Source: Nitrospirota bacterium (GTDB lineage Bacteria > Nitrospirota > Thermodesulfovibrionia > Thermodesulfovibrionales > Dissulfurispiraceae). Taken from it: a DNA stretch of 64,000 nucleotides. The stretch spans positions 1 through 64,000 of the forward strand of contig WSNO01000011.1 of the NCBI GenBank assembly GCA_009773415.1, in the 5' to 3' direction. Position 1 is the stretch's first letter; every line of letters begins with the position of its first letter. The position numbers were made by a program, and so were the translations under genes. Below the pieces are notes generated by a model. It made no database searches. It was not told where the DNA came from and was given only the letters and a program-made list of their open reading frames with translations. This document shows positions 42,107 through 50,233 of this stretch, one piece after another.

Positions 42107-43611
42107 AATATCTGATCATGCTATCTCTGATATTGATGCTTATAGTCGGTTGCATATCCCATGATGCAAAAAAAGATGCGCAGGAAAGCGAAGTGCTTGC
42201 CGCGACCGGCTGGTCGAAGAAAACCGAAGTCTTCGTGGAATTCACCAACCCGAAGGCAAACACAGAGTCACAGGCGCTGATTCATGTGACACGTCTGGAA
42301 GATTTCCGTCCTTTAACCGAAGGGATGCTTGCGTTGGAATTTCAGATCGATGATGCTCCGGTTTTTTCGGTCACTGCAGAAAAGCAGGAGAAGCCCGGCA
42401 TATATCGGGCAAAGATACCGTTCAAACAGGCCGGTCTCTACACGCTCAAGATTCAAGCGACAGCCAAGGACTATACCGATGTCATTTATATCGAGCATAT
42501 CGATGTGCATGACGCAAATGCTGCGGCACATGCCCATGCCGAAGAAAAAATGAGTGCAATAATAGCCTTCCTCAAGGAACAACAGTGGGGTGTCGATTTC
42601 CGCACGGCATTGCCCGAGAAGCGGAATCTGCAAGCTGCGTTTATCGCATCAGGAGAAATCATGCCTGCTGCGGGCGCTGATGCCGCGATAACCGCTCCGT
42701 TTGCCGGAGTCGTGGCAACAGGGAAAGACGCCCCCTATGTCGGCAAGAAGGTGAAAAAGGGCGACATCGTAGCGGTCATCGAGCCGCCGCTGCACCAGCA
42801 GAACGGTCTCGGGCAGCTGCAGGCCGCGCATGCCGAGGCGCGCCAGAAGTATCTTCTTGCGCAGAAGGAGCATGACCGTGCCCAGCGCCTCTACGAAGCA
42901 AAGGCTGCTCCAAAGCGCCGCGTCGAAGAAGCCCAGCTTGCCCTCGAAAGCTCCCGTGTGGCATTGGCTCCGCTTGCGCAGGCCATTGGAGAGGTCAGCA
43001 GCCGAACGAAGAATGGGAAGTTTGTCATTACGGCACCTATCAGCGGCACCGTGGTCGAAGTGATGCCTCTGCCCGGCAAGTCGGTGGAAGCCGGCGCGCA
43101 GATTGCGCGCATCGTCGATCCGTCGCTCGTTTGGGTCAAGGCGAATGTTCCTGCAACTGCTGCCGCATCAATGAAGGACCTTGCCCGGACAACATTCAGC
43201 ATCAACGGCATGGAGGGTCGTTTCAAGCCGGCCCGTGTAGTATCGGCCAATGATCTGGTCGATACGAAAAGCCGGAGCATCTCCGTGCTGTTTGAAGTGC
43301 CGAACACGACAGGCAAGCTCAAGGTCGGCATGTACGCCGATGTGTCACTCTCGACCGGGTCGGTGACCGATGCCCTGACGTTGCCTGCAGATGCGTTCTT
43401 TGAAGACGAAGGAAGAGCATTTGTCTTTGTACAGCGACAAGGTGAGGCATTTGAACGAAGAGAGGTAAAGACAGGCTTGAAGGGCGAAGGCTATGTGCAG
43501 ATAACTGATGGTCTCGATGAGGATGAACGAGTCGTTGTGCGGGGTGGTTACTATGTCAAACTCGCATCGGTCTCTTCACGCATGCCGCAGGGCCACGGTC
43601 ATGCACACTAA
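42103..43611 (+). CDS. RND periplasmic adaptor (CzcB/CusB-like lipoprotein)
   Basis: 502 residues. A lipobox (MLIVGC) anchors it. An extra N-terminal beta domain (about 35-135) is followed by a His-containing linker (HDANAAAHAHAEEK), then the biotinyl-lipoyl/hairpin core (TAPFAGVVATGKD ... KRRVEEAQLALESS ... FVITAPISGTVVEVM) and beta-barrel domains. The C-terminus ends GHGHAH. It links pump and channel and may bind metal through its His clusters. It lies 12 nt before the pump gene. Confidence 0.9.
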   Translation: MKYLIMLSLILMLIVGCISHDAKKDAQESEVLAATGWSKKTEVFVEFTNPKANTESQALIHVTRLEDFRPLTEGMLALEFQIDDAPVFSVTAEKQEKPGIYRAKIPFKQAGLYTLKIQATAKDYTDVIYIEHIDVHDANAAAHAHAEEKMSAIIAFLKEQQWGVDFRTALPEKRNLQAAFIASGEIMPAAGADAAITAPFAGVVATGKDAPYVGKKVKKGDIVAVIEPPLHQQNGLGQLQAAHAEARQKYLLAQKEHDRAQRLYEAKAAPKRRVEEAQLALESSRVALAPLAQAIGEVSSRTKNGKFVITAPISGTVVEVMPLPGKSVEAGAQIARIVDPSLVWVKANVPATAAASMKDLARTTFSINGMEGRFKPARVVSANDLVDTKSRSISVLFEVPNTTGKLKVGMYADVSLSTGSVTDALTLPADAFFEDEGRAFVFVQRQGEAFERREVKTGLKGEGYVQITDGLDEDERVVVRGGYYVKLASVSSRMPQGHGHAH

Positions 43612-43623
43612 CGGGAGGCTACG

Positions 43624-46600
43624 ATGCTTGATCGGTTAACGCAGATTTGTCTGGAAAAACGCCTCATAGTAGTTGCTGTCGCCGCTGTGCTGCTCGTGGT
43701 CGGATTGTTTGTCGGGGCAGGCATGAAGATAGATGTGTTTCCGGATCTCACTGCTCCTACCGTAACGATTATTACCGATGCTCACGGCATGGCGCCTGAG
43801 GAAGTAGAATCGCTCGTTTCGATTCCCATCGAGAGCGCCATAAATGGCGCCACCGGTGTTCGCCGTGTGCGATCATACTCCACGCACGGGACATCCACCG
43901 TCTATGTCGAGTTCGACTGGGGGACGGATATTTACCGGGCTCGCCAGGTAGTGAATGAAAAGCTTCAGTTGCTTTCCGGCACTCTCCCGCAGGATATGAT
44001 TCCGACGCTGACGCCGATTTCCTCCATCATGGGAGAGATGATGTATGTGGGGATCGGCAGCGACCGTCACAGCCTGATGGAAGTCAAAGAGACGGCAGAT
44101 TATGTCGTAAGAAAGCGATTGCTTTCAGTTCCGGGGGTGTCGCAGGTCGTGAGCGTCGGAGGAGAGCTGAAACAGTATCAGGTTCAGGTGGATCCCCACA
44201 AACTTCTTGCGTATGGAGTTTCGTTGAACGATGTCATTGCGGCAGTGAAAGGAAGCAATGAGAACTTTTCTGCAGGTGTCATGAAAAGTTCGGCTCAGGA
44301 ATATCTTATTCGGGGAGTCGGGCGAGTGCAATCTCCGGAAGACATTGGTGCAGCTTCCCTGACAGTTAGAGACGGCGTTCCGGTGCTGGTTCGGGATGTC
44401 GCCCGGATCGCAATCGCACCTGCATATCGCATCGGCGAAGCCACCATAGACGGGAAGAAAGCCGTTGTTCTGGCTGTGCTCAAGCATCCTGAGTCAAACA
44501 CGGTCGAATTAACGAAACGGATTGAAACCACCCTGGATGCGGTAACGAAGACTCTGCCTGAAGGAATGAAGCTTGATTCCACATTGTTCCGACAGGCGGA
44601 CTTCATTCAACGCTCCATTGACAATGTGAAGTGGGTCGTGCTTGAAGGAGGCATACTGGTTGTCGCCATCATAATGCTCTTTCTCGGCAACGTGCGGGCG
44701 ACGGTTATTTCGGTTGCGGCGATTCCGATGTCGCTTATCTTTGCGATATTCGTCCTGAAGTATTTCGACATCACCATCAACACGATGACACTCGGCGGCA
44801 TCGCCATCGCGGTCGGCATTATCGTCGATGATGCGATCATTTATGTCGAGAATGTCTGGCGACGGCTGCTCGAAAACCGCTCCCGTCCCGAAGAGCAGCG
44901 GCACCGGTCATTGAAGGTTATTTACGATGCCTCCCGTGAAATCCGGGGGCCGATTATCAATGCCACTCTCATCATTATTGTCGTCTTCATACCGTTCTTC
45001 TTTCTGAGCGGTATCGAGGGACGGCTTCTGAAGCCGCTCGGCGTCTCCTATATTGTCTCGATAGCGGCTTCGCTCATTGTGGCGCTTACGCTGACTCCCG
45101 CCATGTGCGCGTACCTGCTTCGTCGCGGGAAATTTCTCCAGGAACATGGAGACAGCAGACTGGTCGTCTGGCTGAAGAGGCGCTATCGTCCGACCCTGGA
45201 GTATGCGGTGAATCATCCGAAAAAGGTCATAGCAGGAGCGGCGATAGCTTTTGCGATTGCAATGCTGCCTTTGCTGTTTCTCGGGCGCTCATTTCTGCCT
45301 TCTTTCAATGAAGGATCGCTGACCGTCATGGTAGCGACGGCTCCCGGGACATCGCTTGAAAAATCGTCCCAGATAGGCGGCATGGTGGAGACGATACTTC
45401 TGCAACACCCGAATGTCATAAAAACCTCCCGCAAGACCGGACGAGGCGAGCTTGATGAGCACGGCAAACCGCCGAGCGCTTCGGAAATAGAAGCACGGCT
45501 TGATATGAAGGACCGGAAACTGGGCGATATCCTTGCGGAACTGCGCAAGGCTGTCGAGGTGGTTCCGGGCACGATTATCACATTCGGGCAGCCGATAGGC
45601 CACCGTATTGATCATATGCTGTCGGGCACCACAGCAAATATCGCGGTCAAGATATACGGGCCGGAGCTTTTTCGGCTCAGGGCTATTGCCGAGGATATAC
45701 GCCTCGAAATGAGCCGGGTGCACGGCATTGCGGATCTTTCGGTGGAACAGCAGGTGGATGTTTCCCAGGTGCGCATTGTCCCCCGCCGCTCCGAAATCGC
45801 GCGCCACGGCATGAGCATTACGCAGGTGGCTGAAGCGGCAGAAACTGCCATGACCGGCAAGATCGTGTCCAGAACTCTTGAAGGGGATCGGGGCTTCGAC
45901 ATCCTGGTGAAGTATGACGAAGGCATGCAGCGTGATTTTGACAGCATTCGGGCGACGCTGGTCGATACGCCGACCGGCGCAAAGGTGCCGCTGTCCGAAC
46001 TGGCCGAAGTGGTGTCCGGAAAGGGACCGAACGGCATCAACCGGGAAAATGTACAGCGCAAGATCGTGGTGCAAGCGAATGTTGCCGGACGGGATCTCCG
46101 TGGGGTATACGATGATGCGAGGAGCGGCATCGACAGGAACCTGAAACTTCCTCCCGGCTATTACATAGAATACGGGGGACAGTTTCAGAGCGAGGCAGAG
46201 GCGTCGCGGATGATAAGTATTCTGAGCATCCTGTCTCTTGCCGCCATACTGCTTATCCTCTACATGCAGTTCGGGTCATTCCGGAAGGCATCGCTTGTGA
46301 TGGTGAACCTGCCGCTCTCGATTATCGGCGGGGTTGCGATAATTCTCGTCACGGATCGGGTTATCAGCGTTGCATCGATTGTCGGGTTCATCACGCTCTT
46401 CGGTATAGCGACCCGGAACGGTATCCTCCTGGTCGCCCATTACCGGCATCTCATGGAGGAGGAAGGTCTCGGCCTCCGCGACGCGGTCGTGCGCGGATCG
46501 ATGGAGCGACTTCGCCCGGTCATCATGACAGCACTGGCAGCAGGTCTTGCTCTTCTGCCGGTTACCTTCGCAGCCGACAAGCCGGGCAACGAAATCCTTG

Positions 46601-46716
46601 CTCCGCTTGCGGCAGTTATTCTCGGCGGACTTCTCAGTTCGACCGCTTTGAACATGGTGGTATTGCCGTCACTCTACATGAAGTTCGGCATCAGCAAGAA
46701 GGAGGAGGAAAAGTGA
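43624..46716 (+). CDS. Heavy-metal RND efflux pump (CzcA/CusA family)
   Basis: 1030 residues with twelve helices and two large periplasmic loops. The N-terminus carries IDVFPDLTAPTVTIITDAHG. Helix 4 reads LGGIAIAVGIIVDDAIIYVE, closer to the CusA pattern (GGIAIAVG..VD..EN) than to the Zn/Co/Cd CzcA pattern (DFG..DG). The C-terminal half has FGIATRNGILLVAHYRHLME. It exports a metal ion by proton antiport; the helix-4 motif suggests Cu/Ag rather than Zn/Co, with moderate certainty. Third gene of the tripartite operon. Confidence 0.93.
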   Translation: MLDRLTQICLEKRLIVVAVAAVLLVVGLFVGAGMKIDVFPDLTAPTVTIITDAHGMAPEEVESLVSIPIESAINGATGVRRVRSYSTHGTSTVYVEFDWGTDIYRARQVVNEKLQLLSGTLPQDMIPTLTPISSIMGEMMYVGIGSDRHSLMEVKETADYVVRKRLLSVPGVSQVVSVGGELKQYQVQVDPHKLLAYGVSLNDVIAAVKGSNENFSAGVMKSSAQEYLIRGVGRVQSPEDIGAASLTVRDGVPVLVRDVARIAIAPAYRIGEATIDGKKAVVLAVLKHPESNTVELTKRIETTLDAVTKTLPEGMKLDSTLFRQADFIQRSIDNVKWVVLEGGILVVAIIMLFLGNVRATVISVAAIPMSLIFAIFVLKYFDITINTMTLGGIAIAVGIIVDDAIIYVENVWRRLLENRSRPEEQRHRSLKVIYDASREIRGPIINATLIIIVVFIPFFFLSGIEGRLLKPLGVSYIVSIAASLIVALTLTPAMCAYLLRRGKFLQEHGDSRLVVWLKRRYRPTLEYAVNHPKKVIAGAAIAFAIAMLPLLFLGRSFLPSFNEGSLTVMVATAPGTSLEKSSQIGGMVETILLQHPNVIKTSRKTGRGELDEHGKPPSASEIEARLDMKDRKLGDILAELRKAVEVVPGTIITFGQPIGHRIDHMLSGTTANIAVKIYGPELFRLRAIAEDIRLEMSRVHGIADLSVEQQVDVSQVRIVPRRSEIARHGMSITQVAEAAETAMTGKIVSRTLEGDRGFDILVKYDEGMQRDFDSIRATLVDTPTGAKVPLSELAEVVSGKGPNGINRENVQRKIVVQANVAGRDLRGVYDDARSGIDRNLKLPPGYYIEYGGQFQSEAEASRMISILSILSLAAILLILYMQFGSFRKASLVMVNLPLSIIGGVAIILVTDRVISVASIVGFITLFGIATRNGILLVAHYRHLMEEEGLGLRDAVVRGSMERLRPVIMTALAAGLALLPVTFAADKPGNEILAPLAAVILGGLLSSTALNMVVLPSLYMKFGISKKEEEK

Positions 46717-46859
46717 AAAAATCATTGTGTTCATGGGCAATGAAGGATCTTCCCGTGCGTTCACCGTCATATCGCAAAGGTATTGCTAAACTTGAGGTAT
46801 TTGTGAACGACCGAAAACAATAAAAGAACGATTTGATAAAAAGAAAGGAGGTGAACAGC

Positions 46860-47099
46860 ATGAAGCGTATGACCACGATGTTAGTTGCAGCGATTCTCAC
46901 GCTTGCGGTTGCATCTGCCGGCTTTGCGGGAGCCCCTTTAAAGGGAGTAGCGTCCAAGATTGACGGCGACACCATTATCGTGAAGACTGTTGATGGAAAG
47001 GAGATATCAGGAAAAGGTGATACCAAGACCATCAGGATCGGCGATAAGGTTTATGTCCACGACGGCAACGTGAAGAAAAAGAGAACGACGGAGCAATAG
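46860..47099 (+). CDS. Small exported protein after RND operon
   Basis: 79 residues. A signal peptide (MKRMTTMLVAAILTLAVASAGFA) is followed by a mature part of about 55 residues forming a small beta domain: GVASKIDGDTIIVKTVDGKE and TIRIGDKVYVHDGNVKKKR. AAAGGAGGTGAAC precedes ATG 46860. No family is recognised; the IDGDTIIV...IRIGDKV pattern resembles small OB/SH3-like beta barrels. It lies 143 nt after the pump gene. Confidence 0.7.
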   Translation: MKRMTTMLVAAILTLAVASAGFAGAPLKGVASKIDGDTIIVKTVDGKEISGKGDTKTIRIGDKVYVHDGNVKKKRTTEQ

Positions 47100-47110
47100 A
47101 AAACTTTTTT

Positions 47111-47138
47111 GAGGGGGGGGAACGCCCCCCTCTCCTCT
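47111..47138. repeat. G/C-run hairpin between convergent genes
   Basis: A run of about eight G and a run of six C form a GAGGGGGG/CCCCCCTC stem around GAACG between the small exported protein and the CorC-like gene. There is no T-tract on either strand, so it is only possibly a terminator. Confidence 0.4.
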
Positions 47139-47155
47139 ATCCGGCGCACAAAAAA

Positions 47156-48448
47156 TCATTCCGAAGACCGCGTTACCAGCACCTTGTCGACTCTTCTGCC
47201 GTCCATATCAATGACTTCTATTCTCAGGCCGCGCCATTCGAAGTGCTGCCCCTCTGAAGGGATGGCGCCGATCTTTGCCATGGCGAATCCGCCGACCGTG
47301 TTCATGCCGCTTCGCTCTTCATCAGCTATGCCGCCCACTTCAAGGTAGTCCGTGAATTCATCAAGCGGCAGACTGCCGGAAATGAGCAGCGAGCCGTCTT
47401 CGCGCTCGACAATCTCTTTTTCGCCCTCAACAGCGTCCTCGACATCTTCAAAGACCGAACGGAGGATGTCTCCGAACGTCACCAGTCCCTGAACGGAGCC
47501 GTATTCGTCAATTACCAAAGCAATATGCGTTCCTGACTTCTTGAAGAGTTCCAGCACCTTGATTGCCGGTGTTGTCTCCGATACAAAAAGAGGCTTGCGA
47601 AGAATGGCAAGCAGATCAAACGGCTTTTCCTCCAGAATGCGGGCGAGCAATTCTTTGCCGGCAGCAAGTCCGACAATATGGTCGAGTCTGTCCCGCGCAA
47701 CAGGGAAGACCGAATGCTGATGTTCGGCAATCGACCGCTTTGTTTCCGCTTCGTCCGCACTCAGGTCGAGCCAGACAATGTCAGTCCGGGGAGTCATGAG
47801 AACGGTAACGCGCCGGTCAGCCAGGCGGAATACCCGCTCTATCATATCCTGCTCAAACTCATGGAACGTGCCGGCCTGAGTCCCCTGGTCGATAAGCAGC
47901 TTTATCTCCTCCTCGGTTACCGCCGGTTCATCAGACGGCTTCACGCGGAGCACACGAAGCAGCACATTGGTTGAAGCACTCAATACAACCACCAGCGGGT
48001 GCGCAAGCCGGGACAGCTTTCGGATCGGCGGGGCAACGAGACGTGCAAGCCGTTCAGGATTGTTCAGTGCCAGACGCTTGGGAACGAGTTCCCCGATAAT
48101 GAGCGAAAGATAGGTTATGCCGACGACAACGACTCCGACGCTGATCGTCAGGCTATACGGAGCGAGCGGGGGGAGAGTATCCAGCACCGGCGCCAGAAGA
48201 CCGGCAATGGTGGCGCCGCCGTAAGCGCCTGCAAGAATGCCGATAAAGGTAATGCCGATCTGGACGGTCGATAAAAAGCTGCCGGGATTGTTGGCAAGCT
48301 CCAGTGCAACTCCGGCTTTTGCATCCCCTTCTTTCGACCACTGCTCAAGCCGTGCTTTTCGCGATGAGACAATGGCAAGTTCAGAAAGAGCAAACACGCC
48401 GTTTAAAACTATCAAAAAAATTATGACTGAAAGCTCAAGCCAGATCAT
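47156..48448 (-). CDS. CorC/CNNM (hemolysin-C) family membrane protein
   Basis: 430 residues. An N-terminal CNNM/DUF21 membrane domain (residues 1-190; LSVIIFLIVLNGVFALSELA, ALELANNPGSFLSTVQIGIT) is followed by two CBS domains (about 205-330; VLMTPRTDIVWLDL ... HIALVIDEYGSVQGLVTFGD) and a CorC_HlyC C-terminal domain (about 345-425; GGFAMAKIGAIPSEGQ). Implicated in Mg2+/Co2+ transport or efflux. It lies 140 nt after terC on the same strand; an AAGGAGG sequence sits about 14 nt before the ATG. Confidence 0.9.
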   Translation of the reverse strand: MIWLELSVIIFLIVLNGVFALSELAIVSSRKARLEQWSKEGDAKAGVALELANNPGSFLSTVQIGITFIGILAGAYGGATIAGLLAPVLDTLPPLAPYSLTISVGVVVVGITYLSLIIGELVPKRLALNNPERLARLVAPPIRKLSRLAHPLVVVLSASTNVLLRVLRVKPSDEPAVTEEEIKLLIDQGTQAGTFHEFEQDMIERVFRLADRRVTVLMTPRTDIVWLDLSADEAETKRSIAEHQHSVFPVARDRLDHIVGLAAGKELLARILEEKPFDLLAILRKPLFVSETTPAIKVLELFKKSGTHIALVIDEYGSVQGLVTFGDILRSVFEDVEDAVEGEKEIVEREDGSLLISGSLPLDEFTDYLEVGGIADEERSGMNTVGGFAMAKIGAIPSEGQHFEWRGLRIEVIDMDGRRVDKVLVTRSSE

Positions 48449-48588
48449 AAATTATGGAGATGCCTCCTTTTTGCGAATTTGTCGGATTGAATATGCAACA
48501 AGAAGCTGATCCCGGCAAACCGCATGGCAGTATTATACAGGATGGCAGGAGCAGTCCAATGCTGATGCTCTTGAAATGTCTCTGCTCT

Positions 48589-49308
48589 TCAGCCGGATTT
48601 TTTAGCTTTCCGTGTGGCTGCGAGGATGTTCATCGTCTCTACGAAGCCCGAAAAACCCATCGCAAAATAGAGATACCCCTTTGGAATTTTGAGATCAAAC
48701 CCTTCCGCAATGAGCGTCACGCCTATCATGAGAAGAAAACTGAGTGCGAGCACTTTGAGCGACGGATGCTTGTCGATGAATGCGCTTATGGCATGCGAAG
48801 CGAACAGCATCATAATCATGGCAATGACGACGGCGGCAACCATGACGCCCACTTGCTGCGCCATGCCGATGGCAGTAATAACCGAGTCGAGCGAAAAAAC
48901 GATGTCTAAGATAAGTATCTGGAAAATGACAGCGCCAAATGCGGCAAGCACCTTTGGTTTCCGTTCATCGGCCTTTATTTCCATGATTCCGTGGATTTCA
49001 TGCGTTGCCTTGTATAGAAGGAAGATGCCGCCAATTATGAGAACGAGATCCCGCATGGAAAAATCAGTTCCAAAGAGGCTGAAAAGCGTCTTCGTAAGAC
49101 TGGCGAGCCAGACCAGGCTGAGGAGAAAGAGAATGCGTGTAATGATGGCGAGGCTTATGCCGATTTGCCGCGCCTTGTATTGCTGATACGCGGGAAGTCT
49201 GCTGGTGAGGATCGAAATGACAACAATGTTGTCTATACCGAGAATGATTTCCAGTACGGTCAGGGTAATGAGCGCTGTCCAGACGTTCACATCAAAAATC
49301 CATTCCAC
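48589..49308 (-). CDS. TerC family membrane protein (Mn exporter)
   Basis: 239 residues, about seven helices. The TerC blocks are LEIILGIDNIVVISILTSRL (acidic residues in helix 1) and ILILDIVFSLDSVITAIGMA (helix 5). TerC/MeeF-type proteins export Mn2+. Start: AAGGAGG lies just upstream of a GTG at 49308; the in-frame TTG at 49332 precedes that site and is rejected. It lies downstream of the UPF0016 gene in one operon with a manganese riboswitch, which strongly supports Mn export. Confidence 0.9.
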   Translation of the reverse strand: MEWIFDVNVWTALITLTVLEIILGIDNIVVISILTSRLPAYQQYKARQIGISLAIITRILFLLSLVWLASLTKTLFSLFGTDFSMRDLVLIIGGIFLLYKATHEIHGIMEIKADERKPKVLAAFGAVIFQILILDIVFSLDSVITAIGMAQQVGVMVAAVVIAMIMMLFASHAISAFIDKHPSLKVLALSFLLMIGVTLIAEGFDLKIPKGYLYFAMGFSGFVETMNILAATRKAKKSG

Positions 49309-49343
49309 AGGAGCCTCCTTAATAAAAGTCAAAAAGAGAACAT

Positions 49344-50024
49344 CTACGACGGTTTAATCCCCTCAAGGGCAGCCAATCTGGATTTCTGGTTCATTCGCAC
49401 GATCAGTCCGATTACGCCCGCGAGCGCAGCAAACGCCCCGATAACAATAGGGGGCTGCCAGAATGCACGCGGCGTCGAATCCCAGAGGCTGTATGCGCCG
49501 AACACAATAAACGTTAGAGCCGCAAACCAGGTGACGGCTTTTTCCGGCAGACGTCGCCCTGCAAGGTTCCCGACAGCGATGCCGATGGCATTGGCGATCA
49601 CCATGCCGACGGTTGTTCCGAGCCAGACAGGGATGATTTCATTGTACCGCGCAGCAAGTACCACCGTCGCGAGTTGTGTCTTGTCGCCGCATTCTGCAAT
49701 AAAAAAAGCGATTGCAACGATCCAGAACGGGCTGCGGCCCGATGTGTCTGTCTTGCAGGAAAGGGTGTCTCCGCGGATTGTCCAGAGCCCGAAAATGATG
49801 AATGAGACTGCAGCTGTGATGTTGATGTAGTGCATGGGAATGAAGGTCGTCAACAGGCTGCCTGCAAGGACGGCAAGAAGATGATTTGCGGCAGTTGCCA
49901 CAAAAACCGCCCACATGACGGTCTGCCAACGATAACGGGCTGCGAAACACATGGCGAGCAACTGGGTCTTGTCGAACATCTCGGCAAGCACTACAAAGAG
50001 CATTGAGCCGATAAATACCGTCAT
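49344..50024 (-). CDS. UPF0016/TMEM165 (GDT1, MneA-type) Mn exporter
   Basis: 226 residues built of two repeats, each with the signature E-x-G-D/F-D-K-T. The first copy is VLAEMFDKTQLLAMCFAARY, the second IAECGDKTQLATVVLAARYN. These acidic motifs bind the transported cation. Family members move Mn2+ (MneA) or Ca2+/Mn2+ (TMEM165). It is the first gene downstream of a yybP-ykoY riboswitch, with terC following, so Mn2+ export is well supported. AAGGAAAGGA precedes ATG. Confidence 0.92.
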   Translation of the reverse strand: MTVFIGSMLFVVLAEMFDKTQLLAMCFAARYRWQTVMWAVFVATAANHLLAVLAGSLLTTFIPMHYINITAAVSFIIFGLWTIRGDTLSCKTDTSGRSPFWIVAIAFFIAECGDKTQLATVVLAARYNEIIPVWLGTTVGMVIANAIGIAVGNLAGRRLPEKAVTWFAALTFIVFGAYSLWDSTPRAFWQPPIVIGAFAALAGVIGLIVRMNQKSRLAALEGIKPS

Positions 50025-50042
50025 TTGTCCTTTCCTTTACAT

Positions 50043-50082
50043 AAAAAAAAGACATTTCAGCATGACAGGGCGTCACACTGAA
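50043..50082 (-). terminator. Riboswitch expression-platform terminator
   Basis: On the minus strand, TTCAGTGTGAC (50082-50072) pairs with GTCATGCTGAA (50066-50056), 11 bp with two G-U pairs, then ATGTC and a run of T (50050-50043). The 5' arm TTCAG is also the 3' strand of the riboswitch P1 helix. Confidence 0.8.
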
Positions 50083-50175
50083 AGTCTCGCTTGTTGGTAT
50101 CGACCAACGGCACGACCAGGCAGTTACGCCAGGATGTTGACCGTGCCCGGAAAGCTACTCCCCTTCAGCCATTCA
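50056..50175 (-). promoter_or_regulatory. yybP-ykoY manganese riboswitch
   Basis: The minus strand has the two conserved loops of the yybP-ykoY family: CTGAAGGGGAGTAGC (50168-50154) and, about 75 nt later, GCGAGACTTTCAG (50090-50078). P1 forms between CTGAA (50168-50164) and TTCAG (50082-50078), bringing the GGGGAGTAG and GCGAGAC loops together around Mn2+. P1's 3' strand is shared with the downstream terminator. Mn2+ binding should therefore stabilise P1, prevent termination and turn on the two Mn exporters. Confidence 0.88.
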
Positions 50176-50233
50176 GCTTACATGGATTTGAGCTAAAAAA
50201 TCAATTTCGAGCACTGGCGGCCTTGCATGCAAT

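Noticed and set aside
45289-46074. Open frame of 261 codons on the minus strand
   Set aside because: It is antisense to the RND pump gene with no family-like motif.
47111-47138. Rho-independent terminator
   Set aside because: The G/C-run hairpin has no T-tract on either strand; listed only as a repeat.
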